Part shown: one piece after another, positions 9,536-18,980 of the stretch
Position numbering within the stretch: the first letter of the stretch is position 1
Layout of the letters: each line of letters opens with the position of its first letter
Assembly: GCA_945788625.1 (NCBI GenBank)
Contig: CALZMQ010000020.1
Span: 1-64,000 of the forward strand
Direction: 5' to 3'
Origin: an uncultured Woeseiaceae bacterium
GTDB lineage: Bacteria > Pseudomonadota > Gammaproteobacteria > Steroidobacterales > Woeseiaceae
Length of the DNA stretch: 64,000 bases
Notes under the pieces: model-generated
What the model was told of the DNA's origin: nothing
The model's database searches: none
The model's input: the letters and a program-made list of their open reading frames with translations, nothing else
Program-made: the position numbers and the translations under genes

Positions 9536-9724
9536 ATGGCGAAGCCAAAAGAGTTAAAGGTCACGCTGGTTAAGAGCAAGTTCGGGCGGCTGAAAAGCCA
9601 CAAGGCCTGTGTTGCCGGCCTGGGTTTGAGAAAGAGGCACCAGACCGTAACCGTGATCGACACACCGGAAAATCGCGGCATGATCAATCGCGTTTCGTAC
9701 CTTTTGTCGGTAGAGGAAGCCTGA
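9536..9724 (+). CDS. rpmD: 50S ribosomal protein L30
   Basis: L30 is a small peripheral 50S protein. The 62-residue product has [19 protein letters not shown] and [20 protein letters not shown], typical of the family. It begins after a 96-base repeat-containing spacer and is followed two bases later by rplO. Confidence 0.96.
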   Translation: MAKPKELKVTLVKSKFGRLKSHKACVAGLGLRKRHQTVTVIDTPENRGMINRVSYLLSVEEA

Positions 9725-9725
9725 C

Positions 9726-10160
9726 ATGCGTTTGAACGAATTGTCGCCCGGCAAGGGCGCGAAAAAAGTAGGCAAGCGCCGGGGTCGTGGACACTCCGCG
9801 GGCCAGGGCAAGACCAGCGGTCGTGGCCAGAAAGGCCAGCACGCTCGCTCGGGTGGCTACCACAAGGTCGGTTTCGAGGGCGGCCAGATGCCGTTGCAAC
9901 GTCGCCTGCCGAAAGTGGGTTTCCGCTCGCGCATGGCGCGCTTGACGGCGGAGCTGCGATTGCACGAGCTTGAGATTCCGGCGGCCGATGTCATTGATAT
10001 GGACGTACTGAAAGCGGCGAACCTCGTCCCGGCTTTCGTCACCAAGGTCAAGGTCATCAAGTCCGGCGAGATCAAGAAAGCGGTCAAATTGAAGGGTCTG
10101 GCGGTCACCAAGGGTGCGCGCGCGGACATTGAGAAAGCTGGCGGAAGCATAGAGGAATAA
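9726..10160 (+). CDS. rplO: 50S ribosomal protein L15
   Basis: L15 binds 23S rRNA and promotes late 50S assembly. The 144-residue product has E. coli length, with the glycine- and arginine-rich N-terminus ([21 protein letters not shown] in part) and a globular C-terminal domain. It is nearly contiguous with rpmD. Confidence 0.97.
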   Translation: MRLNELSPGKGAKKVGKRRGRGHSAGQGKTSGRGQKGQHARSGGYHKVGFEGGQMPLQRRLPKVGFRSRMARLTAELRLHELEIPAADVIDMDVLKAANLVPAFVTKVKVIKSGEIKKAVKLKGLAVTKGARADIEKAGGSIEE

Positions 10161-10162
10161 TC

Positions 10163-10209
10163 GTAGGAGCGGGTAAAGGCCGCAATCGCGCCTGGAAGGC
10201 GCTCCCACA
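10163..10209. repeat. REP-like element between rplO and secY
   Basis: The arms gtaggagcggg and ggcgctcccaca flank ccgcaatcgcgcctggaagg. It begins two bases after the rplO stop and ends 15 bases before the secY start, so it makes up most of the spacer. Confidence 0.7.
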
Positions 10210-10223
10210 GAGAAAGTAACGAA

Positions 10224-11585
10224 ATGTCGAAGAAGCCCCAACAAAGTCCGGCAGATCTGGCGAAGCAAGCGAGCAAACTCGGCGAACTCAAGGTTCGTCT
10301 GTTGTTCCTCGTTGGCGCGCTGATCGTGTATCGCGTTGGTACCTATATTCCGGTGCCTGGCGTGGATCCGGCTGCGCTGGCCGATTTCTTCGAGCAGCAG
10401 TCGGGCAACCTGCTCGGTATGTTCAACATGTTCTCGGGCGGCGCGCTGTCGCGTTTCGGTATTTTCGCCCTCGGCATCGTGCCCTACATTTCGTCGTCGA
10501 TCATCATGCAGATGGCCAGCCACATCGTTCCGAGCTTGCAGCAGCTCAGGAAGGAAGGGGAGTCGGGTCGTCGCCAGATCGTCAAGTACACACGCTATGG
10601 CACGGTTGCCCTTGCGAGCTTCCAGTCGATCGCGGCTGCCTCATGGTTATCGAACCAGGCCGGCCTCGTCGTCAACCCGGGTCCCGCGTTCCTGATTACG
10701 GCCTGCATCACGTTGGTGACCGGCACGGTATTCCTGATGTGGCTCGGTGAGCAGATCACTGAACGTGGCATCGGCAACGGCATATCCATGATCATCCTGG
10801 CAGGCATCGTGGCCGGTTTGCCCGCGGCGATTGCCGGTACCGCGGAGCTGGTTCGCAATGGTGAGATGAGCGCCATTACGGCCATCCTCATGCTGCTCGG
10901 CGGTATCGCAGCGATTATTTTCGTGGTTTACATGGAACGCGCCCAGCGACGCATCACGGTCAATTACGCGCGGCGCCAGCAGGGGCGCAAGATGTTCCAG
11001 GCGCAGAGCACGCATCTGCCGTTCAAGATCAACATGTCGGGCGTCATACCGCCGATTTTCGCGTCGAGCATCCTGATGTTCCCGGCGACGATCGCGCAGT
11101 TTTTCGGCCAGGCAGCCGAGCCAAACGCAGTACAGCGAGCGCTACAGACCATCGGTGCGAACCTCGGTCCCGGGCAGCCGATCTACGTGTTGCTGTATGC
11201 AGCAATGATCATTTTCTTCTGCTTCTTCTACACGGCGCTGATGTACAACTCGAAGGACACGGCGGACAACCTGAAGAAAGCGGGTGCGTTCCTGCCGGGC
11301 ATTCGGCCGGGCGCCCACACGGCAGAGTACATTGACCGGGTCCTGACGCGACTGACGTTCTGGGGTTCGATTTATATCGCCGGCGTTTGCCTGCTGCCCG
11401 AGCTGGTGCGCATGTTCTATCCGGCCATGCCGTTCAGCTTCGGTGGTACGTCGCTGCTGATCCTGGTCGTCGTTACGATGGACTTCATGTCGCAGATGCA
11501 GGCGCATGCAATGAGCCACCAGTACGAGGGCATGATGCAGAAAGCCAACCTGCGCAATTACGGCCGGGGTGGACAGGTACGCTGA
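10224..11585 (+). CDS. secY: Protein translocase subunit SecY
   Basis: SecY is the channel of the SecYEG translocon in the inner membrane. The 453-residue protein has ten predicted hydrophobic segments, beginning with [29 protein letters not shown] residues near position 30, and the conserved [22 protein letters not shown] loop and the [16 protein letters not shown]-terminus. Its usual position after rplO in the spc operon is kept. Confidence 0.97.
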   Translation: MSKKPQQSPADLAKQASKLGELKVRLLFLVGALIVYRVGTYIPVPGVDPAALADFFEQQSGNLLGMFNMFSGGALSRFGIFALGIVPYISSSIIMQMASHIVPSLQQLRKEGESGRRQIVKYTRYGTVALASFQSIAAASWLSNQAGLVVNPGPAFLITACITLVTGTVFLMWLGEQITERGIGNGISMIILAGIVAGLPAAIAGTAELVRNGEMSAITAILMLLGGIAAIIFVVYMERAQRRITVNYARRQQGRKMFQAQSTHLPFKINMSGVIPPIFASSILMFPATIAQFFGQAAEPNAVQRALQTIGANLGPGQPIYVLLYAAMIIFFCFFYTALMYNSKDTADNLKKAGAFLPGIRPGAHTAEYIDRVLTRLTFWGSIYIAGVCLLPELVRMFYPAMPFSFGGTSLLILVVVTMDFMSQMQAHAMSHQYEGMMQKANLRNYGRGGQVR

Positions 11586-11600
11586 TTAGACAGCGAGATT

Positions 11601-11649
11601 TGCAGGAGGGCCGGTTGTGGTCCGATCGCGGCAAGATGCCGCTCCTGCA
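11601..11649. repeat. REP-like element between secY and rpmJ
   Basis: Arms tgcaggagggc (11601) and gccgctcctgca (to 11649) are largely complementary, with cgatcgcggcaagat between them. The outer tgcagg/cctgca pairing differs from the gtagg/cccac version elsewhere in a compensatory manner, which supports a folded function. Confidence 0.7.
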
Positions 11650-11672
11650 GGAAAAGGTTTTGGAGAGAGCTC

Positions 11673-11786
11673 ATGAAAGTAAGAGCATCAGTTAAGAAAA
11701 TCTGCAGAAACTGCAAAATTATTCGCCGCAATGGTGTTGTGCGAGTGATCTGCACCGACGCACGACATAAGCAGCGCCAGGGCTAA
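11673..11786 (+). CDS. rpmJ: 50S ribosomal protein L36
   Basis: This 37-codon gene is easily missed because of its size. The product [19 protein letters not shown]... carries the zinc ligands C11, C14, C27 and H32, so this is the zinc-binding form. The start is preceded by ggagag (11662-11667). Its place between secY and rpsM is standard. Confidence 0.95.
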   Translation: MKVRASVKKICRNCKIIRRNGVVRVICTDARHKQRQG

Positions 11787-11816
11787 TCCCCGCGCTCTTT
11801 TATGAGGAAAGGTTAA

Positions 11817-12173
11817 GTGGCACGTATAGCAGGTATAAACATTCCGCTGAACAAGCACGTCGTGATTTCACTGACGTCGATCTTCGGTATTGGGAGTTCA
11901 CGCGCGAAGCAGATTTGCGAAGCGGCAGGCGTTGCACCGGAGACCCCGGTCAAAGACCTGGCAGAGCCCGAAGTAGCGAAACTCAGGACGGCGGTCGCGG
12001 CCTTTACGGTTGAGGGTGATTTGCGTCGCGAGACGTCGATGAACATCAAGCGCCTGATGGACCTCGGTTCTTACCGCGGCATCCGGCACAGACGTGGTTT
12101 GCCGCTGCGCGGCCAACGCACTCGCACGAACGCACGCACCCGGAAGGGCCCGCGTCGTCCGATCAAGAGGTAA
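11817..12173 (+). CDS. rpsM: 30S ribosomal protein S13
   Basis: S13 forms intersubunit bridges and touches P-site tRNA with its C-terminal tail. The 118-residue product starts at GTG 11817 ([25 protein letters not shown] follows) with aggaaagg upstream, and ends with the basic tail GPRRPIKR. It opens the alpha operon section. Confidence 0.97.
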   Translation: MARIAGINIPLNKHVVISLTSIFGIGSSRAKQICEAAGVAPETPVKDLAEPEVAKLRTAVAAFTVEGDLRRETSMNIKRLMDLGSYRGIRHRRGLPLRGQRTRTNARTRKGPRRPIKR

Positions 12174-12182
12174 TTGACGATC

Positions 12183-12250
12183 GTAGGAGCGCGAGAAGGA
12201 GTAATCGCGGCAAGATGCCGCTCCCACTCCCGGCAAGATGCCGCTCCCAC
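12183..12250. repeat. REP-like element with duplicated right arm
   Basis: The left arm gtaggagcgcg (12183) is followed by two tandem copies of cggcaagatgccgctcccac (12208-12227 and 12231-12250). It lies between rpsM and rpsK. The duplication suggests slippage or repeated element activity inside the alpha operon. Confidence 0.75.
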
Positions 12251-12270
12251 GGTTCTTTAAGAGACAAATT

Positions 12271-12651
12271 ATGGCTGAAGCAAAGAAAAAGAAGGTCAAA
12301 AAGCATGTCGTTGACGCAGTTGCGCACATACATGCTTCCTTCAACAATACGATCATCACGATTACCGATCGCCAGGGTAACGCTCTTTCGTGGGCGACTG
12401 CCGGTGGCTGCGGTTTCCGTGGTTCTCGTAAATCCACCCCCTTCGCAGCCCAGGTTGCGTCGGACAAAGCGGGCCGTGCGGCCCTGGAGTTCGGCGTCAA
12501 GAACGTGGATGTGCGTGTTCGTGGGCCCGGACCCGGTCGGGAGTCTGCAGTGCGCGCCCTGAACGCTCTGGGTTTCCGTATTCAAAGCATCGAGGATGTA
12601 ACACCGATTCCTCACAACGGCTGTCGCCCGCCTAAAAAGCGGCGCGTGTAG
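12271..12651 (+). CDS. rpsK: 30S ribosomal protein S11
   Basis: S11 forms part of the mRNA exit platform. The 126-residue product has [21 protein letters not shown] and the C-terminal [19 protein letters not shown] 12271 is chosen over the in-frame ATG at 12238 since the latter would translate the repeat element and S11 homologues begin just before the lysine-rich KKKKVKKHV. Confidence 0.96.
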   Translation: MAEAKKKKVKKHVVDAVAHIHASFNNTIITITDRQGNALSWATAGGCGFRGSRKSTPFAAQVASDKAGRAALEFGVKNVDVRVRGPGPGRESAVRALNALGFRIQSIEDVTPIPHNGCRPPKKRRV

Positions 12652-12661
12652 AGGCTGAACA

Positions 12662-13282
12662 ATGGCAAGATACTTAGGACCAAAGTGCAAACTGTCCCGC
12701 CGGGAAGGCACGGATCTGTTTCTGAAGAGCGGTGTAAGGCCGCTGGAATCGAAGTGCAAGCTCGAAGTGCCGCCAGGCGGACCGTCTCAACGACGTCCTC
12801 GCATGTCGGACTACGGCCTTCAGCTTCGCGAGAAACAGAAGCTGCGCCGGATGTATGGCGTGCTCGAGCGACAGTTCCGCAATTACTACAAACGTGCTGC
12901 ACAACTGAAAGGCTCGACAGGTGAAAACCTCCTGCGCCTGCTGGAAGGTCGCCTCGATAACGTCGTTTATCGCATGGGCTTCGCTTCCACGCGCGCGGAA
13001 GCTCGCCAGCTTGTGAGCCACAAGAGCATCGAGGTGAACGGCAAGGTCGTTAACATTCCGTCTGCCCAGCTCAAAGCGGGTGATGCGATCAACATTCGCG
13101 AGAAGGCGAAAAAACAACTTCGCATTCAAAGCGCAATTGAAATTGCGAGTCAGGTCGGCCTGCCCGATTGGGTTGATGTCGATGCCAAGAAGATGGCAGG
13201 TGTTTTGAAGGCGTTGCCGGACAGGGAAGACATTCTCCCCGATGTTAACGAAAACCTAGTCGTCGAGCTGTACTCGAAGTAG
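12662..13282 (+). CDS. rpsD: 30S ribosomal protein S4
   Basis: S4 nucleates 30S assembly and in E. coli represses the alpha operon. The 206-residue product equals E. coli in length and has the S4 RNA-binding domain ([22 protein letters not shown] and [11 protein letters not shown]). There is no zinc knuckle; cysteines are isolated (C9, C32 region). Confidence 0.97.
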   Translation: MARYLGPKCKLSRREGTDLFLKSGVRPLESKCKLEVPPGGPSQRRPRMSDYGLQLREKQKLRRMYGVLERQFRNYYKRAAQLKGSTGENLLRLLEGRLDNVVYRMGFASTRAEARQLVSHKSIEVNGKVVNIPSAQLKAGDAINIREKAKKQLRIQSAIEIASQVGLPDWVDVDAKKMAGVLKALPDREDILPDVNENLVVELYSK

Positions 13283-13300
13283 TCAGGAGGGTCTTTACCC

Positions 13301-14302
13301 ATGCAGGAATCAGTACACGAATTTCTGAAACCGCGCGTCGTCAAGGTGACGCCGGTCAACGATCTGCAAGCAAAAGTCGTCATCGAGCCGTTCGAACGCG
13401 GTTTCGGTCATACTCTCGGAAATGCGCTGCGTCGCATTCTGCTCTCGTCGATGCCGGGTGCGGCTATCACGGAAGCGGAAATCGAGGGCGTTCTTCACGA
13501 GTACACCAGCATCGAGGGCGTACAGGAAGACGTCGTCGATATTCTCCTGAGCCTGAAGCAAGTCGCCGTCACGATGAATACGCGTGATACGGCCGAGCTT
13601 CGCGTGTCGAAGAAGGGCCCTGGTCCTGTGACGGCCGGTGATATCCAGCTCGATCATGACGTTGAAATCACCAATCCCGAGCTCGTCATTGCCAACCTGA
13701 CCAAGGCAGGCGAGTTGAACATGATGCTCAAAGTCGAGCGGGGCCGCGGCTACCGCCCGGCCACACAGCGCCCGTCCTTTGAAGAGCAGACCGGCCCGAT
13801 CGGCCGCCTGCAGCTCGACGCATCGTTCAGCCCGATCATCCGCGTGACCTACAACGTCGAAGCTGCTCGAGTCGAGCAACGCACCGACCTCGACAAGTTG
13901 CTGATCGACATCGAGACCAATGGCACGATCGACCCGGAAGAAGCGATTCGGCGCGCCGGCAGCATTCTCAAGGACCAGCTCTCGGTCTTCGTCGACCTGC
14001 AAGGCCAGGAAGACGGCATCAGTGCACAGGCCGAGCATCAGGTCGATCCGATTCTGCTGCGTCCGGTCGATGAACTCGAGCTGACCGTTCGCTCCGCGAA
14101 CTGCCTCAAGGCGGAGAACATCATGTACATCGGTGACCTCGTGCAGCGAACCGAAGTGGAACTTCTGAGAACGCCGAACCTCGGCAAGAAGTCGCTGACG
14201 GAGATCAAGGAAGTACTGGAAGGCCACGGCCTTGGATTGGGTATGCACCTCGATAACTGGCCGCCGGCCAGCCTGCGTCCCGAGCACGAGCTCGTGATGT
14301 AA
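13301..14302 (+). CDS. rpoA: RNA polymerase alpha subunit
   Basis: The alpha subunit dimer scaffolds RNA polymerase and contacts UP elements and activators through its C-terminal domain. The 333-residue product has the N-terminal dimerisation domain ([25 protein letters not shown], shown in part) and the C-terminal domain with [17 protein letters not shown] and [18 protein letters not shown]. It lies between rpsD and rplQ as usual. Confidence 0.98.
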   Translation: MQESVHEFLKPRVVKVTPVNDLQAKVVIEPFERGFGHTLGNALRRILLSSMPGAAITEAEIEGVLHEYTSIEGVQEDVVDILLSLKQVAVTMNTRDTAELRVSKKGPGPVTAGDIQLDHDVEITNPELVIANLTKAGELNMMLKVERGRGYRPATQRPSFEEQTGPIGRLQLDASFSPIIRVTYNVEAARVEQRTDLDKLLIDIETNGTIDPEEAIRRAGSILKDQLSVFVDLQGQEDGISAQAEHQVDPILLRPVDELELTVRSANCLKAENIMYIGDLVQRTEVELLRTPNLGKKSLTEIKEVLEGHGLGLGMHLDNWPPASLRPEHELVM

Positions 14303-14327
14303 TTGAACAGATACTTAGGAAAGACAA

Positions 14328-14708
14328 ATGCGTCATAGAAAATCCGGCCGCCGGCTGGGTCGTAACAGCTCACATCGCAAAGCCATGTTTCGCAACATGG
14401 CGGCATCGATGTTGAAGCATGAAACGATCAAGACCACGTTGCCCAAAGCAAAAGAGCTGCGTCGTGTCGTCGAACCCCTGATCACGCTCGCAAAGAACGA
14501 CAGCGTCGCGAATCGCCGCCTGGCGTTCGACCGCCTGCGGGACAAGGAGATCGTAGGCAAGCTGTTCTCGGAGATCGGCCCGCGCTTCAAAGAGCGTCCG
14601 GGCGGCTACCTGCGCATCCTGAAGACCGGCCCGCGTCCCGGTGACGCCGCGCCTATGGCTATTGTCATGCTGACGGAGCAGGCGGCAGAGGTCGTTGCGG
14701 AAGACTAA
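14328..14708 (+). CDS. rplQ: 50S ribosomal protein L17
   Basis: L17 is an early 50S protein near the tunnel exit. The 126-residue product begins [24 protein letters not shown] and has [13 protein letters not shown] and a [24 protein letters not shown] C-terminus. It is the last gene of the ribosomal cluster and is followed by a terminator. Confidence 0.97.
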   Translation: MRHRKSGRRLGRNSSHRKAMFRNMAASMLKHETIKTTLPKAKELRRVVEPLITLAKNDSVANRRLAFDRLRDKEIVGKLFSEIGPRFKERPGGYLRILKTGPRPGDAAPMAIVMLTEQAAEVVAED

Positions 14709-14727
14709 GCCTCTGACGGACCTTACA

Positions 14728-14756
14728 AAAAAACCGGGCAAAGCCCGGTTTTTTTT
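14728..14756 (+). terminator. Intrinsic terminator of the ribosomal cluster
   Basis: Stem accgggc (14733-14739), loop aaa, stem gcccggt (14743-14749), then an eight-base T run; the A run before the stem would also let it work from the opposite side. It lies 20 bases after the rplQ stop. Confidence 0.95.
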
Positions 14757-14840
14757 GTTGATTTCAGATGCGCTATTGTCGTTATGTAATATCGATTCCA
14801 GGAATTCCACGCTGCGCGTGGTTTTCAGTAATCGTGCATT

Positions 14841-14856
14841 TGTGAGTCGGCTCACA
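14841..14856. promoter_or_regulatory. CRP/Vfr-like operator
   Basis: TGTGA-gtcggc-TCACA is a perfect match to the two half-sites of the CRP consensus with six bases between. It lies 88 bases upstream of the start of the small open frame at 14944; taataa (14875-14880) could be a -10 element. Single matches occur by chance, so function is unproven. Confidence 0.4.
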
Positions 14857-14943
14857 GCGATAATTGACCGTTGGTAATAAAGTTAATGCTCAGTTTCTCC
14901 CGGGAATAGTGTTATTAACAAAGAAAAAGCCTTTGATGATTGC

Positions 14944-15225
14944 ATGATCCTGTCGAAGGATTCCTTCGATCCGGACGCCGTGTTCCTCGACGACATCGTC
15001 GATGACGATGTTTTGCCGTACCTCAGCCTGGCCGTGGACGGTTTGACGGAAAGGGGTGACGGGAAAAAAGGCGGCCTCGAACTGCGTCCTGACGACGTAG
15101 CTGCGAACGAGCCGATGAGGGCGGACACAACCATGCCGGTTACCGCCCTCGATCCCGACCAGCTTGAAGTTTATGGTTGGGAGTCGAATTGGTGGAGAAA
15201 GATCAAGGGTTACATCGGCTTCTGA
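14944..15225 (+). CDS. Possible small acidic protein, unknown
   Basis: A 93-residue open frame in the 748-base gap between rplQ and the SDR gene. The first half is rich in aspartate (SFDPDAVFLDDIVDDDVLPYL), the end has WESNWWRKIKGYIGF. It matches no family I recognise and no strong ribosome binding site is visible. The opposite strand is open too, so coding is uncertain. The upstream CRP-like site is the main reason to keep it. Confidence 0.3.
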   Translation: MILSKDSFDPDAVFLDDIVDDDVLPYLSLAVDGLTERGDGKKGGLELRPDDVAANEPMRADTTMPVTALDPDQLEVYGWESNWWRKIKGYIGF

Positions 15226-15456
15226 ACTGATCGGGCGATCACGGGGACATCTTGCGCGCTCCGCGCTTGCGCGAAGTCGCTTCGCAAGACATCCTCGCGC
15301 TCGCTGCCTGCATACAACCGTATTCGCCTTGATCTCCATCCACCTCTGATTGCGTGATGGGTGGTAAATAATCTCTTTGAGCGTGGCCGGTACCCGCAAG
15401 CTAGAACCCGTGTCTTCTTCCACCAAAGTGGAAGTGATGGGTGGTAACATCCCTGC
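15226..15456. other. Spacer with hairpin and direct repeats before the SDR gene
   Basis: Contains two exact copies of gtgatgggtggtaa (15354-15367 and 15434-15447), and a perfect hairpin cttccac-caaa-gtggaag (15417-15434) that abuts the second copy and ends 22 bases before the SDR start. The arrangement looks regulatory (operator or RNA element) but no known class fits. Confidence 0.5.
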
Positions 15457-16284
15457 ATGATTTTCCATGACAAGACCGTGATCGTCACGGGCGCATCCGA
15501 AGGCGTTGGTGCTGCCACCGCACGCCTCTTTGCCGAAGCCGGCGCAAACCTCATGCTCGTCGCACGTGGCAAAAAGAAACTCGAAGCGGTTGCCGAGGAA
15601 CTGCGTGACAAGACGCGTGTCGAGATATTCGCAATGGACGTCACGGACGCGGACGCCTGCGTCGACGTCTTCAAGAAAGCGAAATTCGAATTCGGTCGCG
15701 TCGATATTCTCGTGAACAACGCCGGGTACCACGCCCGCGGTGCGGTCCGCGATGTACCGGCCGAGGATCTGGGGCGAATAATCGACGTCAACCTCAAAGC
15801 GCCGATAATGCTCAGCCGGCTTGCCTTGCCGTACCTGGAGGAGTCCGGCGGCGGTGCGATCATCAACGTTGCCTCACTCCATGGGCGCCTGGCGAGCGTG
15901 GGAGCGACGACCTATTCGTCGAGCAAATTCGGATTGCGAATATTCACACTGGCATTGCACGAGGAACTGCAGGGTACCGGTATCAAGGCGGCGGTTGTTT
16001 CTCCGGGCCCGATCGATACCGGCTTCATCATGGAGAATATCGACGAGTCGGCAGATATCGTGTTCTCGCAGCCGATGAGCACAGCCGACGAGGTCGCGCA
16101 GACGATACTGGATCTTTGCGGCAACAACATTCGGGAGCAGGCGATGCCGACGTCGAGCGGTATCCTGACGACGGCAGCGTACCTGATGCCGTGGCTGGGA
16201 AAGCTGTTGCGGCCGGCGCTCGAGCGCAAGGGCAAGCGCGTGAAGAAACAGCTCAAGGCGAAGTTGCGGCAGAGGGAAACGTAG
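15457..16284 (+). CDS. SDR-family oxidoreductase
   Basis: A classical short-chain dehydrogenase/reductase that would use NAD(P)H; substrate unknown. Visible elements in the 275-residue protein: cofactor motif TGASEGVG (11-18), NNAG (87-90), catalytic Ser140, Tyr153 and Lys157 (YSSSK), and the PGPIDTG segment near 183. The basic C-terminal tail (about 245-275, with a hydrophobic stretch LTTAAYLMPWLGKLL) resembles SDRs that attach to membranes. It stands alone with its own leader and is followed by a REP-like element. Confidence 0.92.
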   Translation: MIFHDKTVIVTGASEGVGAATARLFAEAGANLMLVARGKKKLEAVAEELRDKTRVEIFAMDVTDADACVDVFKKAKFEFGRVDILVNNAGYHARGAVRDVPAEDLGRIIDVNLKAPIMLSRLALPYLEESGGGAIINVASLHGRLASVGATTYSSSKFGLRIFTLALHEELQGTGIKAAVVSPGPIDTGFIMENIDESADIVFSQPMSTADEVAQTILDLCGNNIREQAMPTSSGILTTAAYLMPWLGKLLRPALERKGKRVKKQLKAKLRQRET

Positions 16285-16337
16285 CTGGGATTGAATCGCG
16301 GCTGGAATACCCCAAGGGAACATAGGCCGCTCCCACG
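16285..16337. repeat. REP-like element after the SDR gene
   Basis: Includes gctgggattgaatcgcggctggaa, and the right arm ggccgctcccacgag, as in the ribosomal spacers. It shows that the family is not confined to the ribosomal cluster. Confidence 0.55.
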
Positions 16338-16507
16338 AGATGCTGTTGCGGCCGCCGCGAAATGTGTGACTTTTTCATGATATTAGCGTCAAAGCGAGTA
16401 AGGAATTTCTCAAGTGACGAGCCCCATCGAGCGTCGTCGCGAGCCACAGTAGAGTCGAAGTCAATTTCCCACAAACGCTAAATACTTCGCGTTGAGCTGA
16501 ATATTTT

Positions 16508-17434
16508 TCAGCTTCCATCGGCGAAATTCTGTAATACCCACTCTCTAAAAACCCGAATGGCCTCGTTGTCCCGGTCTTCTTTCCTGCAGACCAGGTAGTA
16601 CGCGTCTTTCGTCACCAATTCGTGATCGAACAGTTGCACCAGGCTCGATGACGCAAACCACGCGTCGCTCAATTGCATGGGTACCAGGGCTGCACCGAGC
16701 CCGCGCTCGGCCGCGCGTGCAACGGCGATCATGGAGTCGAGCTGAATACTGTTCTTGTGGTCCGGCAGTTTGATGCCGGATGATCGCTCCCAATGCCGCC
16801 ACGCTTTCGCCCTGGACTGGTGCACCGCAAGTGGAAAATCGCTGACAATACGACCGGCCTTCACTTTGACGCTGTCGTAGAAATCAGGCGAGGCGGCGGG
16901 TCGAAGGTGTAATTGGAACAAGCGGTGAAATGCGAGGTTTTCCGGGGGTGACTTGAATATCCGTATTGACACATCAGCGATGCCCGGGTGTTTGTCAGGC
17001 GACTTGTCGCTGGTATCGACGCTGATGTCAATGTCGGGATGCCTGGCCACAAACTCAGGCAGACGAGGCACGAAAAGCTCACTGGCGAAGAATGGTTGAA
17101 CAGAGATTCGCAACGACCTCGATGGCCCTGACTGTGCATGTCGCCGTGTGACCGCGTCAAACTGCGCAAGCAGCGGCTGGACGTCCTCGTAGAGCGCACG
17201 GCCGCTATCCGTGAGGACAATCGAACGCGGCGTTCGCTCGAAGAGTTTCACGCCGAGTTCCGTTTCCAGGTGTTTTACCTGGTGGCTGACGGCCGATGAC
17301 GTGAGAAACAGGGACTCTGCCGCGTCACGGAAACTCTCGTGTTCGGCCGCGATGCAGAATACCCGCATCGCCCGCAGCGATATGTTGCGACTTAGAGATG
17401 CCATACTCGAATTGATGTGCACTATTTGTGCCAT
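16508..17434 (-). CDS. LysR-family transcriptional regulator (GcvA-like)
   Basis: A 308-residue DNA-binding regulator with an N-terminal winged helix-turn-helix (about residues 18-77: SLRAMRVFCIAAEHESFRDAA, SSAVSHQVKHLE, GVKLFERTPRSIVLTDSG) and a C-terminal LysR substrate domain (LRISVQPFFASEL and PLAVHQSR). The helix-turn-helix resembles the GcvA/AmpR group. GTG or ATG choice: ATG at 17434 gives the full length, while ATG at 17404 would match shorter relatives. It is downstream of pepQ on the same strand, with 118 bases between; its targets are unknown. Confidence 0.9.
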   Translation of the reverse strand: MAQIVHINSSMASLSRNISLRAMRVFCIAAEHESFRDAAESLFLTSSAVSHQVKHLETELGVKLFERTPRSIVLTDSGRALYEDVQPLLAQFDAVTRRHAQSGPSRSLRISVQPFFASELFVPRLPEFVARHPDIDISVDTSDKSPDKHPGIADVSIRIFKSPPENLAFHRLFQLHLRPAASPDFYDSVKVKAGRIVSDFPLAVHQSRAKAWRHWERSSGIKLPDHKNSIQLDSMIAVARAAERGLGAALVPMQLSDAWFASSSLVQLFDHELVTKDAYYLVCRKEDRDNEAIRVFREWVLQNFADGS

Positions 17435-17552
17435 GGAGCGTGTTCATGGCGGCACGCTACAGGCTTGATGTTACGGGGGGTTTACGTCGGCCCGATGAGC
17501 TTACAGGGGAGTTGCGCCCCATTTCGGAACAAAGACGAAAACCGATGTCCCT

Positions 17553-18914
17553 TTATGAGGCAGCCGCGAAAGCGTCGCGCGTCAGGTTTTCCCGGCCGTC
17601 AACCAGCACACGAACGTCGTCCTCGATGCGTATGCCGCCATAGGGGCGCAGCCAGTCGACTGTGCTCCAGTTGACGTGCCCTTCGGCCGGCGTGCCGCGC
17701 AGCTTGTCGAGGAGCATGTCGATGACGTACAGGCCGGGCTCGATAGTCAACACCATGTCCTCTTCGAGCACACGCGTAAGCCTGAGAAACGGGTGACCGC
17801 TGGGCGGATCGATGACGGTACCCGACTCGTTTTCCATGAAGCCGCCGACGTCATGTACCTGTATGCCGAGCAGATGACCGAGACCGTGCGGAAAAAACGT
17901 CGCCGTGACGCCGGACTCGAGCAGTGTATTGGGATCGCCTGACGCGAGTTCGGCATCGACGAGAACCCCGGCGAGCAGCTTGTGCGTGTGGACGTGCAGA
18001 TCGCGGTAGTCGATGCCGGCCTCGACATGATCGACGATTTCGAGCTGCATGGCCTCCATCCGGTCAATGAGGTCCTGGAAGCGCTGGTCACCGGACGAAT
18101 ACGTGCGCGTGATGTCGGACGCGTAGCCATGCACCTGTGCGCCGGCGTCGATAAGGAAGGATTTGATGGTATCGGGGGCGGTACGATCGAGGTCGGTGTA
18201 ATGCAGGACGGCGCCGTGGTCGTTGAGCGCCACGATATTGCCGTACGGTAATTCGGGGTCCGAGTGGCTGACGGCCTTGCAGTAAGCGCGGTGTATGTCG
18301 AATTCGGGCCAGCCTTCGCGAAATGCCGCCTCGGCCGCGATGTGCCCGGCAGTGCCGCGCTTCGAGGCGAGTCGCATGCACGCCAGTTCGTATTCCGTCT
18401 TGGCGCCGCGTGCATAGTGCAGGATGTTGACGGCCAGGCTCGGGTTGACACGTTCGATACCGAACGCCAACGCCTCGTCGTCGAACTCCCCGATGGCGAT
18501 GCACTTCTCGCGATCTTCCGGCAGATGCGCGGCGACGTCTTCGATGGCGTGCACGATGCGGATGTCGAACTCGCCCGTCCAGTAACCGTCGGGCGCACCC
18601 GGTACGACGTGCCAGTAGTCGCGGGGTTGAAAGTAGACCAGTACCGGCGTCTCCCCGGGCGTGTAGACGATATAAGAGAAGGGCAGGCTGGTCAGCGGCG
18701 CCCAGCTCACGAAATGCGGGTTCGCCTTGAAAGGGTGGTGATAGTCATCAAGGAACGCGACTTTCGGGTTGCCGGAATAGATAACGGCATGGCTCGCGCC
18801 GGCTTGTTCGAGCGCGTGATCGTGGCGCGCGGTCACAGTTTCGACGTGGCTCGCGTACAGGCGGCCGAGCTCCGGGTTCTTGTCGCCGTAGTCGCTGTTC
18901 ATGGAAAGGATCAT
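17553..18914 (-). CDS. pepQ: Xaa-Pro dipeptidase (prolidase)
   Basis: Cleaves dipeptides with a C-terminal proline in the cytoplasm using two metal ions. The 453-residue protein is close to E. coli PepQ in length and has the pita-bread fold ligands at the expected spacing: Asp256, Asp267, His343 (FFPHGLGHLLG), Glu392 (LTIEPGLY) and Glu431 (GGIRIEDDV). The N-terminal domain contains HHPFKANPHFVSWAP. It is divergent from the gamma-glutamyltransferase gene, with 66 bases between starts. Confidence 0.94.
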   Translation of the reverse strand: MILSMNSDYGDKNPELGRLYASHVETVTARHDHALEQAGASHAVIYSGNPKVAFLDDYHHPFKANPHFVSWAPLTSLPFSYIVYTPGETPVLVYFQPRDYWHVVPGAPDGYWTGEFDIRIVHAIEDVAAHLPEDREKCIAIGEFDDEALAFGIERVNPSLAVNILHYARGAKTEYELACMRLASKRGTAGHIAAEAAFREGWPEFDIHRAYCKAVSHSDPELPYGNIVALNDHGAVLHYTDLDRTAPDTIKSFLIDAGAQVHGYASDITRTYSSGDQRFQDLIDRMEAMQLEIVDHVEAGIDYRDLHVHTHKLLAGVLVDAELASGDPNTLLESGVTATFFPHGLGHLLGIQVHDVGGFMENESGTVIDPPSGHPFLRLTRVLEEDMVLTIEPGLYVIDMLLDKLRGTPAEGHVNWSTVDWLRPYGGIRIEDDVRVLVDGRENLTRDAFAAAS

Positions 18915-18980
18915 ACCCTGTTGCTGGCGCTGGCGGCGAGTGCGATCATTGACGCCCCCTGCCGGGGAGCGGAGTAAAGG

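Noticed and set aside
14890..15732. 280-codon minus-strand open frame across the gap and the SDR gene
   Set aside because: Half of it is antisense to the SDR gene; the rest shows no recognisable domain or start signal.
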